Of a stretch of 64,000 nt of DNA, positions 1 through 8,029 are shown in pieces (within the stretch, counting starts at the first letter, position 1; each line of letters begins with the position of its first letter). The DNA comes from Sphingomonas sp. FARSPH (lineage in GTDB: Bacteria; Pseudomonadota; Alphaproteobacteria; Sphingomonadales; Sphingomonadaceae): NCBI RefSeq assembly GCF_003355005.1, contig NZ_CP029985.1:1355001-1419000 (forward strand), given 5' to 3'. The notes under the pieces are model-generated. The model was given only the letters and a program-made list of their open reading frames with translations. It was not told the origin of the DNA and did no database searches. The position numbers and the translations under genes are program-made.

Positions 1-851
1 CGGCCGCCCTGGTGGCGCGTCTCCAGCATCGTCGACGCCTCGGCCGCGAGGTCCGCGATCACCGCCAGCACATGTTCGGTCCGCGCGATCGGTTCGGCGA
101 AGCGGCGCTCCGTCACCAGTGACGGCTGGCGGACCCAGGGTTTGACCGGCGTCTGAAGCTCGCCCGACAGGCGCCGCACCGCATTCGCCGCCTCCGCCCC
201 GAAGCGTGCGGCGATGCCAGCCAGCGGTCGCACCATGACGTCGCCGACGGTCTTCAGCCCGGCGCGGGCCAGCGCGGTCGCATCGTCCGGGTCGAGTTCT
301 AGCGCCGCGACGGGCAGACGGCGCACCGCGCTCTTCTCGTCGGGCGCGGGCGAGCCGGCATGGCGGGCGAGCGCCAGTGCGATCTCCGCGGTATCGCCGA
401 ACGCATGGCGCACGCGGATGCCGCGCCGCGCCATCCGCGCCTCGACATCGGCGGCAAGCGGGCGCTCGCCGTCGAAGGCATGCGTACACCCGGCGATATC
501 GATGACCAGCGCAGAGGGCGGCACCAGCGCGATCGTCGGGCTGTAACGCGCGCAGCCTTCCGCCAGTCGTTCCAGCCAGTCGAGATCGGCGTGCGGATCG
601 GCGGGATAGGCTTCCAGCGCGGGTACCCGTGCGCGTGCATCGGCAAGCGTCAGTCCCGGCTCCAGCCCCGCGCGCACTGCAACCGGGTCGACCGCGGCAA
701 GGCGGATCGCCTGGCCCACCGTCTCGGTCAGGGCGATCGGCGCCTCATCCCGACCGGCGAACAGGTGCGACCGGGTGGTGCGCAACCGCTCGATCGGCAG
801 CCACGGAAAGACCAGCGCCAGATAACGGCGCGCCACGGAAACTCTTGGCAT
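1..851 (-). CDS. imuB: ImuB-like inactive Y-family polymerase homologue (partial)
   Basis: Partial gene running off the left edge; 283 codons are present, the N-terminal half or more of a protein usually about 500 residues long. It resembles ImuB, the Y-family polymerase-like partner of ImuA and DnaE2 in damage-induced mutagenesis. The N-terminus (residues 8-23, RRYLALVFPWLPIERL) occupies the place of the catalytic DxD strand of true Y-family polymerases and lacks its acidic residues, as expected for ImuB, which recruits rather than polymerises. A conserved VIDIAGCTH block lies at 116-124. ATG at 849-851 was chosen; a GTG five codons further in is an alternative. The start lies inside the 3' end of imuA, so the two are probably translationally coupled. 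DnaE2 would be expected beyond the left edge. Confidence 0.85.
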   Translation of the reverse strand, partial: MPRVSVARRYLALVFPWLPIERLRTTRSHLFAGRDEAPIALTETVGQAIRLAAVDPVAVRAGLEPGLTLADARARVPALEAYPADPHADLDWLERLAEGCARYSPTIALVPPSALVIDIAGCTHAFDGERPLAADVEARMARRGIRVRHAFGDTAEIALALARHAGSPAPDEKSAVRRLPVAALELDPDDATALARAGLKTVGDVMVRPLAGIAARFGAEAANAVRRLSGELQTPVKPWVRQPSLVTERRFAEPIARTEHVLAVIADLAAEASTMLETRHQGG

Positions 852-1506
852 CTCGATCCCATTCCACCTGCCAGCATTGCCCCGCCGGACCGCCGCGCCG
901 GCGCAGACATTCGACCTCGAACGCCGGTGCGCCCGGCGCCCCTGCCGCCAGCGCCGTCGAGGGGGCGGCGCGAACGCCCCAGCGGCTGGCCGCGGCACTG
1001 GGGCTGGGCGTCGCGGCAACGCGCAGCGACAGGACGGTGACGCCTGACGCTTCCGCGGCCAGCATCAGCCGCCGCGTCGTGGTGAGGTCGAGCCCCGGCG
1101 CCGGCCCCAGCGTCTCGACCAGCAGCGTGCCCAGACCCGCGCAGCGTGCCGCATCCGCCGCCGCGCGCAGCAGCATGGATTCGTCGCGCAACACACCAAG
1201 CACCAGCGAATCGGCATCGAGGCCCAATGCGGCAAGGCCGCCGGCATGCAGCCGCCCCTGTGCGCGCTCGGCACCCTCTGTCCTCAACCAGAACAACGGC
1301 AAGGCGCGGGCAGCGATCGCCATGGCGATGCCGAACCCCGCCCCACTGGCGCCATCCTCGACCTGAAGCGCATAGATTTCATGCAGTTGCGCCCGCGCCA
1401 GTCCGCGCTTCAGCCACGCCTCAGGGTTGGCCCCCGCGGCTTGCAATACCCCCGTTCCCGCAGCTAGGCGCCGCAGCCGGGCGAGGAGGGCGGTCGATTC
1501 GGCCAT
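745..1506 (-). CDS. imuA: ImuA family protein (RecA/SulA-like)
   Basis: A 253-residue protein starting MAESTALLARLRRL, with a RecA-like fold typical of ImuA, the first gene of the imuA-imuB-dnaE2 mutagenesis cassette that copies past DNA lesions after SOS induction. Internal features include a hydrophobic strand around FGIAMAIAARALPLFWL and the family C-terminal block WQVEWDRD. The open frame extends upstream through the neighbouring tRNA, but the ATG at 1504-1506 is the sensible start because the LexA box lies only 5-19 bp upstream of it. The 3' end overlaps imuB by about 107 bp. Regulation by LexA is inferred from that box. Confidence 0.85.
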   Translation of the reverse strand: MAESTALLARLRRLAAGTGVLQAAGANPEAWLKRGLARAQLHEIYALQVEDGASGAGFGIAMAIAARALPLFWLRTEGAERAQGRLHAGGLAALGLDADSLVLGVLRDESMLLRAAADAARCAGLGTLLVETLGPAPGLDLTTTRRLMLAAEASGVTVLSLRVAATPSPSAAASRWGVRAAPSTALAAGAPGAPAFEVECLRRRGGPAGQCWQVEWDRDAKSFRGAPLSGAGLSVAADRAVAHHPVAPVRRSG

Positions 1507-1510
1507 CGAT

Positions 1511-1525
1511 GTTCTTGTAATGTTC
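1511..1525 (-). promoter_or_regulatory. LexA (SOS) box of imuAB
   Basis: GTTC TTGTAAT GTTC, an exact match to the alphaproteobacterial LexA operator GTTC-N7-GTTC, immediately upstream of the imuA start codon. The motif is read directly; the operator function is inferred from position and from the known regulation of imuAB in Caulobacter. Confidence 0.85.
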
Positions 1526-1576
1526 TTGTCGGTGAGTCGCCAAGCGGAAATCTTTCGCTGCAGGCGCACAAGACGC

Positions 1577-1605
1577 TTGCACACCCCCCGACCCCCTGCT
1601 AGTGG
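1577..1605 (+). promoter_or_regulatory. possible promoter of tRNA-Gly
   Basis: TTGCAC, a 17-nt spacer and TAGTGG end about 41 bp before the tRNA. The -35 is a good match, the -10 a weak one. Proposed from position and spacing only. Confidence 0.35.
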
Positions 1606-1646
1606 CCGCGCCTCACCCAGCCGGTTTGCCGGCTTCAGGCGCCAGA

Positions 1647-1721
1647 GCGGGCGTAGCTCAGGGGTAGAGCACAACCTTGCCAAGGTTGGGGTCGAGGGTT
1701 CGAATCCCTTCGCCCGCTCCA
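1647..1721 (+). tRNA. tRNA-Gly (anticodon GCC)
   Basis: Complete cloverleaf. The acceptor stem GCGGGCG pairs with CGCCCGC. The anticodon stem CAACC/GGTTG encloses the loop TTGCCAA with anticodon GCC at 1679-1681, the T-arm contains GGTTCGAATCC, and the 3' CCA is encoded. It stands alone, with imuAB leaving on the other strand and a secreted-protein gene following. Confidence 0.97.
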
Positions 1722-1844
1722 GTCTTTTCGGACATCCTCTTATTCTCGCAGCGGTTCGTATGGACCGTTTTTTGCTTGCCTGCCTTTTTGCTGCATGGCT
1801 GGAACAAGGCTCGGCGCGCTGCGCGCAGCTCACTGGCGGGACGG

Positions 1845-2831
1845 ATGATGGAGGCACTCCTAAAACAGGCGGCGGCGATCATTGGCGGATGCATCATCGC
1901 CGGCCTAGCTGCAGCCAGTCCTGCCGCTACCACGGGGGCGCCGACGCGCTATGTCGATCTGGCCACGCCGTTCGAACGCGTCGCGATCGCAACGGTCGGC
2001 CAGCCCGAGGCGGTTCGGGTCGCGCGGGTGCGCGCGCGGATCGATGCGCTGCTGCCCGGTATCTATCCCGCGGGCGACGGCACCGACCGCGCGATCGCCG
2101 CCGCGTTGCGGACATTCCCCGACGATCGCCGCGCCTACGATCGAGTCATCGCCCGCTTTCCTGCGGCCCTGCAGGATGCGATCATCCGCTTCCAGGGCCG
2201 TTTCCCCGATTTTGTTTCTCCGCTGCCTGTCTATCTCTATCACTCGCTTGGCCAGAGGGACGGCGGATCCGACTATCTCCAGCCCGGAAAACGGCATGTC
2301 ATGCTGTTCGGCGCCGATATGATCGCGCGATATCATTCCGACGTCTCGCTCGAACCGTTCCTGATCCACGAGATTTTCCACCTCGAGCATGCCCGCTATT
2401 TTGCGGATTGCGATCAGCTCTGGTGCATGCTGTGGCAGGAGGGGCTGGCGGTCGATGCGACCGCGACGGTAGTAGCGGGCGCAACGGACCACCAGTTGCT
2501 GCTCGACACCCCCGCTCCCATTCGCGCACCGACCGATCGGCGATGGGCGGAGGCCTTGTGCTTCGTCGCTGCACGATTCGACGACACGCGCAGCGCGGCG
2601 ACCGCCAGCGCGCTGATGATGGGAGGGAAACCGCCCGCGGGCCTGCCGGATCGCTTCGGCTATTATCTCGGCCTTCGGCTAACGCAGGCAACGGGCATGG
2701 ACGTGATCCGGCTTTCGCGCCTCGACAACAAGGCTGCGCGCCCCGTTGCCCGCGCGGCGTTGGCGAAGATGATGCAGCAGGCACGAACGAGTTGCGTTGC
2801 GCCGCCCGTCGATGCCCCGTCAGCGGGATGA
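1845..2831 (+). CDS. secreted putative zinc metallopeptidase (HExxH protein)
   Basis: A 328-residue protein with an N-terminal hydrophobic export segment (about residues 6-26, QAAAIIGGCIIAGLAAASPA). It is probably exported to the periplasm or beyond. A HEIFH motif at 175-179, followed by H182, gives the zincin signature LIHEIFHLEHARYF; a nearby glutamate in WQEGLAVDATA could be the third zinc ligand. The arrangement is reminiscent of DUF2268-type predicted Zn-dependent proteases, but I cannot name the family with certainty. The frame is open upstream into the tRNA; the ATG at 1845, just before the signal segment, is the plausible start. No obvious operon partner. Confidence 0.7.
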   Translation: MMEALLKQAAAIIGGCIIAGLAAASPAATTGAPTRYVDLATPFERVAIATVGQPEAVRVARVRARIDALLPGIYPAGDGTDRAIAAALRTFPDDRRAYDRVIARFPAALQDAIIRFQGRFPDFVSPLPVYLYHSLGQRDGGSDYLQPGKRHVMLFGADMIARYHSDVSLEPFLIHEIFHLEHARYFADCDQLWCMLWQEGLAVDATATVVAGATDHQLLLDTPAPIRAPTDRRWAEALCFVAARFDDTRSAATASALMMGGKPPAGLPDRFGYYLGLRLTQATGMDVIRLSRLDNKAARPVARAALAKMMQQARTSCVAPPVDAPSAG

Positions 2832-2891
2832 TGCCTGGCGCGGGCATCCGCCGGCCAACGCCGCGGACATCCAAGAGACATAGAGCCCTGG

Positions 2892-3596
2892 TCACCGCGC
2901 CACGTCGCTGATCGACCGCGTTACGCGACCCCGATCGTCGAGAAAGTCGATCGTCGCCTGCCCGTCCGCCGCGACCCGCAACTCCAGCCGCTTTCGCCCC
3001 GCCGCATCGCGCAGCGCCAGCGCAGAGGCCTTATCCCGCATACGGCCCAGAAACGCCCGCGGCGCGATCCCGACACCGGCGGCGCGTAGCGCAGCATCGC
3101 GTTCGGCACCGGCGGGTTGGCGGACGAGCCGGGCAACGGTCGGGAAATCGACGGGGCGATCGGGCCGGTCGTTGATGGCGAGCCCCGCCTGCCGATCGTC
3201 GCCCATCTCGTCGCTGCTGAGCGACACCGTCTGGTCCTGCCGCCAGCGGTCGAACGATAGGGCGCCGAGGTTGGTGGGCTTGCCGTCCTTCAGCGCGCCG
3301 GAGAACACCAGCCCGCCATTCTCCGTCCCTTCGTCGTTGTAGAAGATCATGCCCGCCTGCGGACGATCGGGATGCGGCGTTTCTCGACCGGCGACGATAA
3401 TGCCGGGCATACGGTCACGCGACGCGATCGTCATGCGGAGCGTGCCGTCGGGTTCACGGATGTTGATGCGCTGGACGTCGATCGTCGCGAACGTCGCGGT
3501 CTTGGGACCCGCGTTCGCGCCTAGCACCAGCCACAAAGTGGCGAACGTCGTGACCGCCGCATAGGCACCGATCGCTCGTGAGGCGTCGATCTTCAT
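2892..3596 (-). CDS. membrane-anchored hypothetical protein
   Basis: A 234-residue protein of unknown function. Residues about 8-28 (AIGAYAAVTTFATLWLVLGAN) form a single N-terminal hydrophobic segment, either an uncleaved anchor or a signal peptide, so the rest is probably periplasmic. The body is rich in short polar beta-like repeats with recurring phrases such as GTLRMTIASRDR, KRLELRVAADG and GQATIDFLDDRGRV, which suggests a beta-structured domain. It contains no cysteines or recognisable catalytic motif. It is convergent with the metallopeptidase gene and separated by about 125 bp from the next leftward gene. I recognise the pattern only as a conserved sphingomonad-type hypothetical. Confidence 0.6.
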   Translation of the reverse strand: MKIDASRAIGAYAAVTTFATLWLVLGANAGPKTATFATIDVQRINIREPDGTLRMTIASRDRMPGIIVAGRETPHPDRPQAGMIFYNDEGTENGGLVFSGALKDGKPTNLGALSFDRWRQDQTVSLSSDEMGDDRQAGLAINDRPDRPVDFPTVARLVRQPAGAERDAALRAAGVGIAPRAFLGRMRDKASALALRDAAGRKRLELRVAADGQATIDFLDDRGRVTRSISDVAR

Positions 3597-3722
3597 GCGT
3601 CATCCCCTTGCGATCGTCGTGTCGGACGCCCCGATCATATCGCAATCGGCGCGGGCGAACCATGCGGGCGGAATGCGCAAACGGGGGCCGATTGGACGAT
3701 TACGCCGAAGGGTTACGGCACG

Positions 3723-4313
3723 TCAGGACAGGCGCCACCCCTTCGCACGAAGCCAGTGCGCCAGTGCACGCCCGGAATCGCGTCCGTCCGAACCGGGGAC
3801 CATGGCGACGTCGCGACCGTCGTGCTGGACGATGACGAAGGGGTCGAAGGAGCCGCTGCCCTTCCGCCGGTAGCGATGTTGCTGGACGACGAGGAAGCCG
3901 CGCCACGGGCCACTGCGCAGCACCCCGTACAAGGCTCCGTCGGTGACGTAGCGGACCGCGCCGGTGCAGACCGCGACCCGATGGATGGCGGGCGAGGTCG
4001 CATAGGCGTCCGCCTTGACATAAATATATCTGCCATCGAGCGAGAAGTCGGGATTGGCGAGACTCGACAGGTCGCGCCTGGGATTTTTGGCGTAGCGGCC
4101 ACGGTAGAGTTCGCGACTGTGCCCGCTACGCGTGTCGGTCAGCCATAACGATGCGGGCGCCTGGACACTGGCACCGGCAATGCCCTTCGTCGGCCGGGTC
4201 GTAGCGACGAACCGGCCGTCGGGCGAACGCGCGCTGGGTCGGTCGGCCGCGCTCGTGGAAACGGCGGATACCATCAGGCCGATGCAGAGAATCATATGCC
4301 GCACGAAACGCAT
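3723..4313 (-). CDS. secreted TolB/WD40-like hypothetical protein
   Basis: A 196-residue protein starting MRFVRHMILCIGLMVSA. It has a clear signal peptide ending near VSTSAAD and a strong Shine-Dalgarno sequence (AGGAGG) upstream; the frame extends further upstream, but this ATG fits best. Two blocks, SPDGRFVATTRP near the mature N-terminus and FSLDGRYIYVKADAY in the middle, look like beta-propeller blades of the PD40/TolB type, though the protein is too short for a full propeller. A pair of cysteines is absent; only one internal Cys remains after the signal. Function unknown, periplasmic location inferred. Its start overlaps the 3' end of the VOC-family remnant upstream. Confidence 0.55.
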   Translation of the reverse strand: MRFVRHMILCIGLMVSAVSTSAADRPSARSPDGRFVATTRPTKGIAGASVQAPASLWLTDTRSGHSRELYRGRYAKNPRRDLSSLANPDFSLDGRYIYVKADAYATSPAIHRVAVCTGAVRYVTDGALYGVLRSGPWRGFLVVQQHRYRRKGSGSFDPFVIVQHDGRDVAMVPGSDGRDSGRALAHWLRAKGWRLS

Positions 4314-4602
4314 GATGTCCTCCTGCACGCCGCGGCATGCGACAGGATGTTGAGCAACCGGCCGAAGGGATCGCGCGCGAAGAAGCGGCGAACGCCCCAT
4401 GTCTCGTGCACTGGACCATAGACGATGGCGTATCCCGCCGCGATCAGGCGCGCGTGGACCGCGGTGAGGTCATCGACCTCGATCGACAGGTCGGGCACGG
4501 GGTACCCGAGCCGCCCTCGTAATGCGCGCCGTTATCCTTTCCACGCTTCGCAAAGGTCGAGGTGCGGCCGACGTTACGGTCTTTCGCTACCGTGGCGGCA
4601 CA
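4292..4602 (-). pseudogene. VOC/glyoxalase-family remnant with frameshift
   Basis: Two adjacent frames read together as a VOC-family protein. The downstream frame (from a GTG at 4498) gives VPDLSIEVDDLTAVHARLIAAG, ending in the family tail RDPFGRLLNILSH. The upstream frame (open from 4602) gives GAHYEGGSGTP. In intact relatives a stretch like EGGSGTPVPDLSIEVDD is continuous. Here the two halves meet at 4499-4502 and would rejoin if one base were added. The N-terminal third of the domain is not recognisable and the upstream frame is closed by a stop at 4603-4605. I therefore read it as a decaying gene, though the 68-codon downstream frame could still be translated from its GTG. Confidence 0.5.
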
Positions 4603-4683
4603 TCAGCGGCGAGCGCGCCGCATTCCCGCGGTTTTCGGGCGATACGGCCGACGTCGGCCATCGCACATGGCGACGGAGCGGTT

Positions 4684-5484
4684 ATGATCGTCGCCATGAC
4701 AATCCGAATCGGAATCGGCGGTTGGACCTATGCGCCGTGGCGCGGGACCTTCTATCCGGACGCGTGGCCGCAGAAACGCGAACTCGACTATGCCGCATCG
4801 AAAATGACGGCGATCGAGATTAACGGGACCTATTATTCGAGTTTCAAGGCGCAGAATTTTGCGAATTGGGCCAAAAGCGTCCCCGACGGCTTCGTTTTCA
4901 CGCTGAAGGCGTCGCGATATTGCACCAATCGCAAGGTGCTGGCGGAGGCGGGGGAATCCGTCGCGCGGTTCGTGGGGCAGGGCATCGTCGAACTCGGCGA
5001 CCGGCTGGGCCCGATCCTGTGGCAGTTCATGGCGACGAAGCGGTTCGAGCCCGACGACATGCGCGCGTTCCTGGCGCTGCTGCCCAAGAACCATGACGGC
5101 GTCGCGCTACGCCATGCGGTGCAGGTGCGCCACGACAGCTTCGCCGACCCGGCATTCGTCGCGATGGCGCGCGCGGCGGGGGTCGCGATCGTCCACGCCG
5201 ATTCGCCGGACTATCCGGCGATCGCGGACGTGTCGGGCGACTTCGTCTACGCGCGGCTGGAGAATGCGGTGGAGGACGAACCGACAGGGTATAGCGCAGC
5301 GGCGATCGACCGATGGGCGACGATCGCGCGCCAGTGGGAGGCGGGCGACCAGCCGGATGGACTGCCCTATGCCAGCACGGAGGGGCCGCCCAAATCACCG
5401 CGCGACACGTTCGTTTTCTTCATCAACGGCGCCAAGGTGCGCGCGCCGCAGGGCGCGATGGCGCTGATCGACCGGGTCGGCTGA
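4684..5484 (+). CDS. DUF72 family protein
   Basis: A 266-residue DUF72 (YecE-like) protein, a TIM-barrel-like family of unknown biochemical activity. Diagnostic blocks are IRIGIGGWTYAPWRGTFYP at the N-terminus, EINGTYYSSFKAQNFANWAKS and FVFTLKASRYCTNRK, and near the C-terminus FVFFINGAKVRAP. An ATG at 4684 preceded by GGAG at good spacing gives an N-terminus MIVAMTIRIG; the ATG at 4696 is an alternative, and the longer open frame upstream overlaps the VOC remnant and is unlikely to be coding. No transmembrane segment. It stands alone, convergent with the hemC-hemD-Mic60 operon. Confidence 0.85.
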   Translation: MIVAMTIRIGIGGWTYAPWRGTFYPDAWPQKRELDYAASKMTAIEINGTYYSSFKAQNFANWAKSVPDGFVFTLKASRYCTNRKVLAEAGESVARFVGQGIVELGDRLGPILWQFMATKRFEPDDMRAFLALLPKNHDGVALRHAVQVRHDSFADPAFVAMARAAGVAIVHADSPDYPAIADVSGDFVYARLENAVEDEPTGYSAAAIDRWATIARQWEAGDQPDGLPYASTEGPPKSPRDTFVFFINGAKVRAPQGAMALIDRVG

Positions 5485-5501
5485 GCCCACCCGGGGGGCC
5501 G

Positions 5502-6419
5502 TTACAAGCCGTCGGTCGCGGTAACCGCCGGTGCAGTTGCGGACGGCGCGGGCGCGGCCATGGCGGGCGCGGGGGCCGGCGCCGGCATGGTCAGCGCGGT
5601 CGTTTCGATCCGGTCGAGCGCTTGGCGCGCGGCGACGTAGCGGTTGGCCGCGGTCAGCCAATTGCCGGCGTTGCGTGCGCCGGGCAGGCGCATCACCTCG
5701 GCGCGCGCAGCCTCGACCTGCCCGCCCTCGAGCAGGCGGCGGGCACGGGCGAGGCGATCGGCGGGCCGCGGCGACGGCGTGTCGGCGCGACGCAGCACGA
5801 TCAGGCTGCCGAGTTCCTGGCGCAGGCTTTCGAGCCAGCTGCCCGCGTCCACCGTCTGGATCTGCGGCGCGATCGCATCCAGCCCCTGGCGCAGATCCTC
5901 GAGCGTCACCGGCTGACGCGACGCGCCGATCACCTCTGCCACCGCGCGCGACTGGGTCGCACCGAAACGGGTGCGCAGCTGTTCCTCCAGATAGCCGAGG
6001 CCGGTGCCGCGATCGAGCGCGCGGCGGGCGGCGACCGCGACCAGCACGCCTTCCGCGCGCGCGGCCTGCCCCGCAGCGGCATTCGCCTCGCTGGTGACGG
6101 CGGCGGTGCGCGCTTCGAGTGCGGTCAGCTGTCCCGCGAGCGCCGCCTCGCGGGAGGCGAGCGCGGCGGCATCGGGCGTCACCACGTCGCCATTGGCGTT
6201 GACCGGCTGCGCGGGCGAGAAACCGGTCGGCTCCGCCACCGCCTGCCGCTTCGTCTGCGACGTGCCGCCGCCCAGCCACGCGACGCGCTTCATCGCATAG
6301 ACGGTAAGGCCGATGCCCGCGACAAAAGCGAGCAGCGCCAACAGGATGACGATACCGGCTTGGATGCCGGTTCGCGGGGCGCGCGAACGCATCGCGTCGA
6401 TCGGCACAGGGTCGGTCAT
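5502..6419 (-). CDS. Mic60/mitofilin-like inner-membrane protein
   Basis: A 305-residue protein with one N-terminal transmembrane helix (about residues 19-42, IQAGIVILLALLAFVAGI). An Ala/Glu-rich segment with coiled-coil potential follows (about 85-130), then a C-terminal helical domain around RLARARRLLEGGQVEAARAEV that matches the mitofilin domain in character, and a low-complexity Pro/Ala tail. Alphaproteobacterial Mic60 proteins sit in the inner membrane and shape intracytoplasmic membranes, and their genes are commonly found next to hemD, as here. Its ATG overlaps the hemD stop by 4 bp, making it the third gene of a hemC-hemD operon. An alternative name would be COG4223 or HemX-like. Confidence 0.7.
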   Translation of the reverse strand: MTDPVPIDAMRSRAPRTGIQAGIVILLALLAFVAGIGLTVYAMKRVAWLGGGTSQTKRQAVAEPTGFSPAQPVNANGDVVTPDAAALASREAALAGQLTALEARTAAVTSEANAAAGQAARAEGVLVAVAARRALDRGTGLGYLEEQLRTRFGATQSRAVAEVIGASRQPVTLEDLRQGLDAIAPQIQTVDAGSWLESLRQELGSLIVLRRADTPSPRPADRLARARRLLEGGQVEAARAEVMRLPGARNAGNWLTAANRYVAARQALDRIETTALTMPAPAPAPAMAAPAPSATAPAVTATDGL

Positions 6420-7099
6420 GCCGTCTTATCCCCGCCCCCCGCCGCAGGGTCAATCGCTAGTGCAAGCGCGACGAGGGCGGCATCGTCGGGCGTGGAAATG
6501 GCGGCAACGCGACGCCACCCGTCGCCCGCCGCGGCGGCGACCGCCGCGCTGATCGCGGCGATACTGACGGTGCGCCGCGCGTCGGGTGCGATCAGCGCCG
6601 CGACCCGGCGGGCCGCGCGCGCGGAATGGAGCAGCACGACACGGCCCGTCGCCGCCGCCGCGAACCCGTCCGCAGGCAAGACCTCGCTGGCGTAGACGAT
6701 CGCCATGGCCGCCCCGGTCGCGATATGATCGCGGCCGGCGAGGTGGATCGGGCGGACGAGGCCTGCGTGCCGCGCCGCCGTCAGCACCGCCGCGACATCG
6801 CGGTCGCCGACGATCGCGACCCGCAATCCCGCGTCGCGCGCCGCGGCGGCGGTCGCGTCGCCGACCGCGACGACGGGCAGGTGGGCGAGCGCCGCCAGCC
6901 CCGCCCCGGCGTGCCGGACCGCCTGCGCGCTGGTCAGCAGCAGCGCGTCGCAGGCGGCGGCATCGGGCGGCGTCCAGGCGACGGGCCGGACCGCGAACAG
7001 CGGCCAGCCGATCGCATCGCCGCCGTCCCCAGCCGCCGCGCGCAATCGGGCGAGCGTGCGGGCGTTGCCGGGTTCGGGACGGACGACGAGGAAACCCAT
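6416..7099 (-). CDS. hemD: uroporphyrinogen-III synthase
   Basis: A 227-residue HemD-like protein that would cyclise hydroxymethylbilane to uroporphyrinogen III in the cytoplasm, the branch-point step towards heme. The sequence starts MGFLVVRPEPGNARTLARL, the usual HemD beginning, and has the block CDALLLTSAQAVRHAG and a two-domain alternating alpha/beta pattern. HemD is poorly conserved, so position is the strongest support: its ATG overlaps the hemC stop by one base (TGATG), and it overlaps the Mic60-like gene by 4 bp at its 3' end. Confidence 0.85.
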   Translation of the reverse strand: MGFLVVRPEPGNARTLARLRAAAGDGGDAIGWPLFAVRPVAWTPPDAAACDALLLTSAQAVRHAGAGLAALAHLPVVAVGDATAAAARDAGLRVAIVGDRDVAAVLTAARHAGLVRPIHLAGRDHIATGAAMAIVYASEVLPADGFAAAATGRVVLLHSARAARRVAALIAPDARRTVSIAAISAAVAAAAGDGWRRVAAISTPDDAALVALALAIDPAAGGGDKTA

Positions 7100-8013
7100 C
7101 AGCCGCCGAACAGCCGCCGGACCGGGTCGGGCGCGCGCGACAGCAGGTCGCCGGCGAGCCCGGCGGCGATCGCCTCGCCGATCAGCCCCTCGGCATGGCC
7201 GTCGACGAAGGCGCTCCCATCCTCCGCGAGCAGTTCGGCACGCAGCGACAGCGTCGCCCCCGCGGCCGAGGCGAGCGCGGCGACGGGCGAATGGCAATCG
7301 GCGCGCAAGGCGGCGAGCAGCGCGCGTTCGGCGCGGACGCAGCGGCTGGTCACGTCGTCGTCGATCGCGCCGACGATCGCCTGTGCCGCCGCATCGGCGC
7401 TGCGCACCTCGATCCCCACCGCGCCCTGCGCCGGGGCGGGCAGCATCACATCGGTGGGGATGGCATGGCCGATCGTATCGCGCCCCAACCGATCGAGCCC
7501 CGCGGCGGCGAGCAGCGTCGCATCCGCCTCCCCCGCCGCGAGCTTGGCGAGGCGGGTATCGACGTTGCCGCGGAACAGCACGATCGACAGGTCGGGGCGC
7601 AGGCGCAGCAGCTGCGCGCGGCGACGCGGCGAGCTGGTACCGACGACCGCGCCATGCGGCAGCGCGTCGATCGCGTCCGCGCCGATCAGCCGGTCGCGCA
7701 CGTCGGCGCGCGGCAGCATCGCGGCGATGACCAGCGCCTCCGGACGGAGCGTCTCGACGTCCTTCATCGAATGGACCGACGCGTCGATCTCCCGGTCGAG
7801 AAGCGCGCGGTCGAGTTCCTTGGTCCACAGCGCCTTGCCGCCGATCTCCGCGAGCGCGCGGTCCTGCACGCGGTCGCCGGTGGTGCGGATGACGACCAGT
7901 TCGATCGCGTCGACGGGCCAGCCGTGGCGCGCGCACAGGGCATCGCGCACCATGTTCGCCTGCGTCAGCGCCAGCGGCGAGCCGCGCGTGCCGAGTTTGA
8001 ACTTGATCGCCAT
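7099..8013 (-). CDS. hemC: hydroxymethylbilane synthase (porphobilinogen deaminase)
   Basis: A 304-residue enzyme that polymerises four porphobilinogens into hydroxymethylbilane. The N-terminal motif LGTRGSPLALTQA, the loop SVHSMKD with catalytic Asp near 85, the phosphate/substrate block GTSSPRRRAQL (125-135), and RADCHSP with Cys240, the attachment site of the dipyrromethane cofactor, are all present. ATG at 8011-8013 (MAIKFKLG) was chosen; an ATG four codons upstream is possible, and the longer upstream frame runs into an inverted repeat. First gene of hemC-hemD-Mic60, divergent from tsaD. Confidence 0.95.
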   Translation of the reverse strand: MAIKFKLGTRGSPLALTQANMVRDALCARHGWPVDAIELVVIRTTGDRVQDRALAEIGGKALWTKELDRALLDREIDASVHSMKDVETLRPEALVIAAMLPRADVRDRLIGADAIDALPHGAVVGTSSPRRRAQLLRLRPDLSIVLFRGNVDTRLAKLAAGEADATLLAAAGLDRLGRDTIGHAIPTDVMLPAPAQGAVGIEVRSADAAAQAIVGAIDDDVTSRCVRAERALLAALRADCHSPVAALASAAGATLSLRAELLAEDGSAFVDGHAEGLIGEAIAAGLAGDLLSRAPDPVRRLFGG

Positions 8014-8029
8014 CGTTGCATCCATCCAC

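Noticed and set aside
1427..1933. Several reading frames across the tRNA-Gly, including ones giving AKGFEPSTPTLARL or GIRTLDPNLGKVVLYP
   Set aside because: These peptides are the well-known mistranslations of a tRNA gene; the cloverleaf explains the sequence.
5313..6695. 460-codon plus-strand frame over the Mic60-like gene
   Set aside because: Arg-rich shadow of the minus-strand genes, with no domain pattern.
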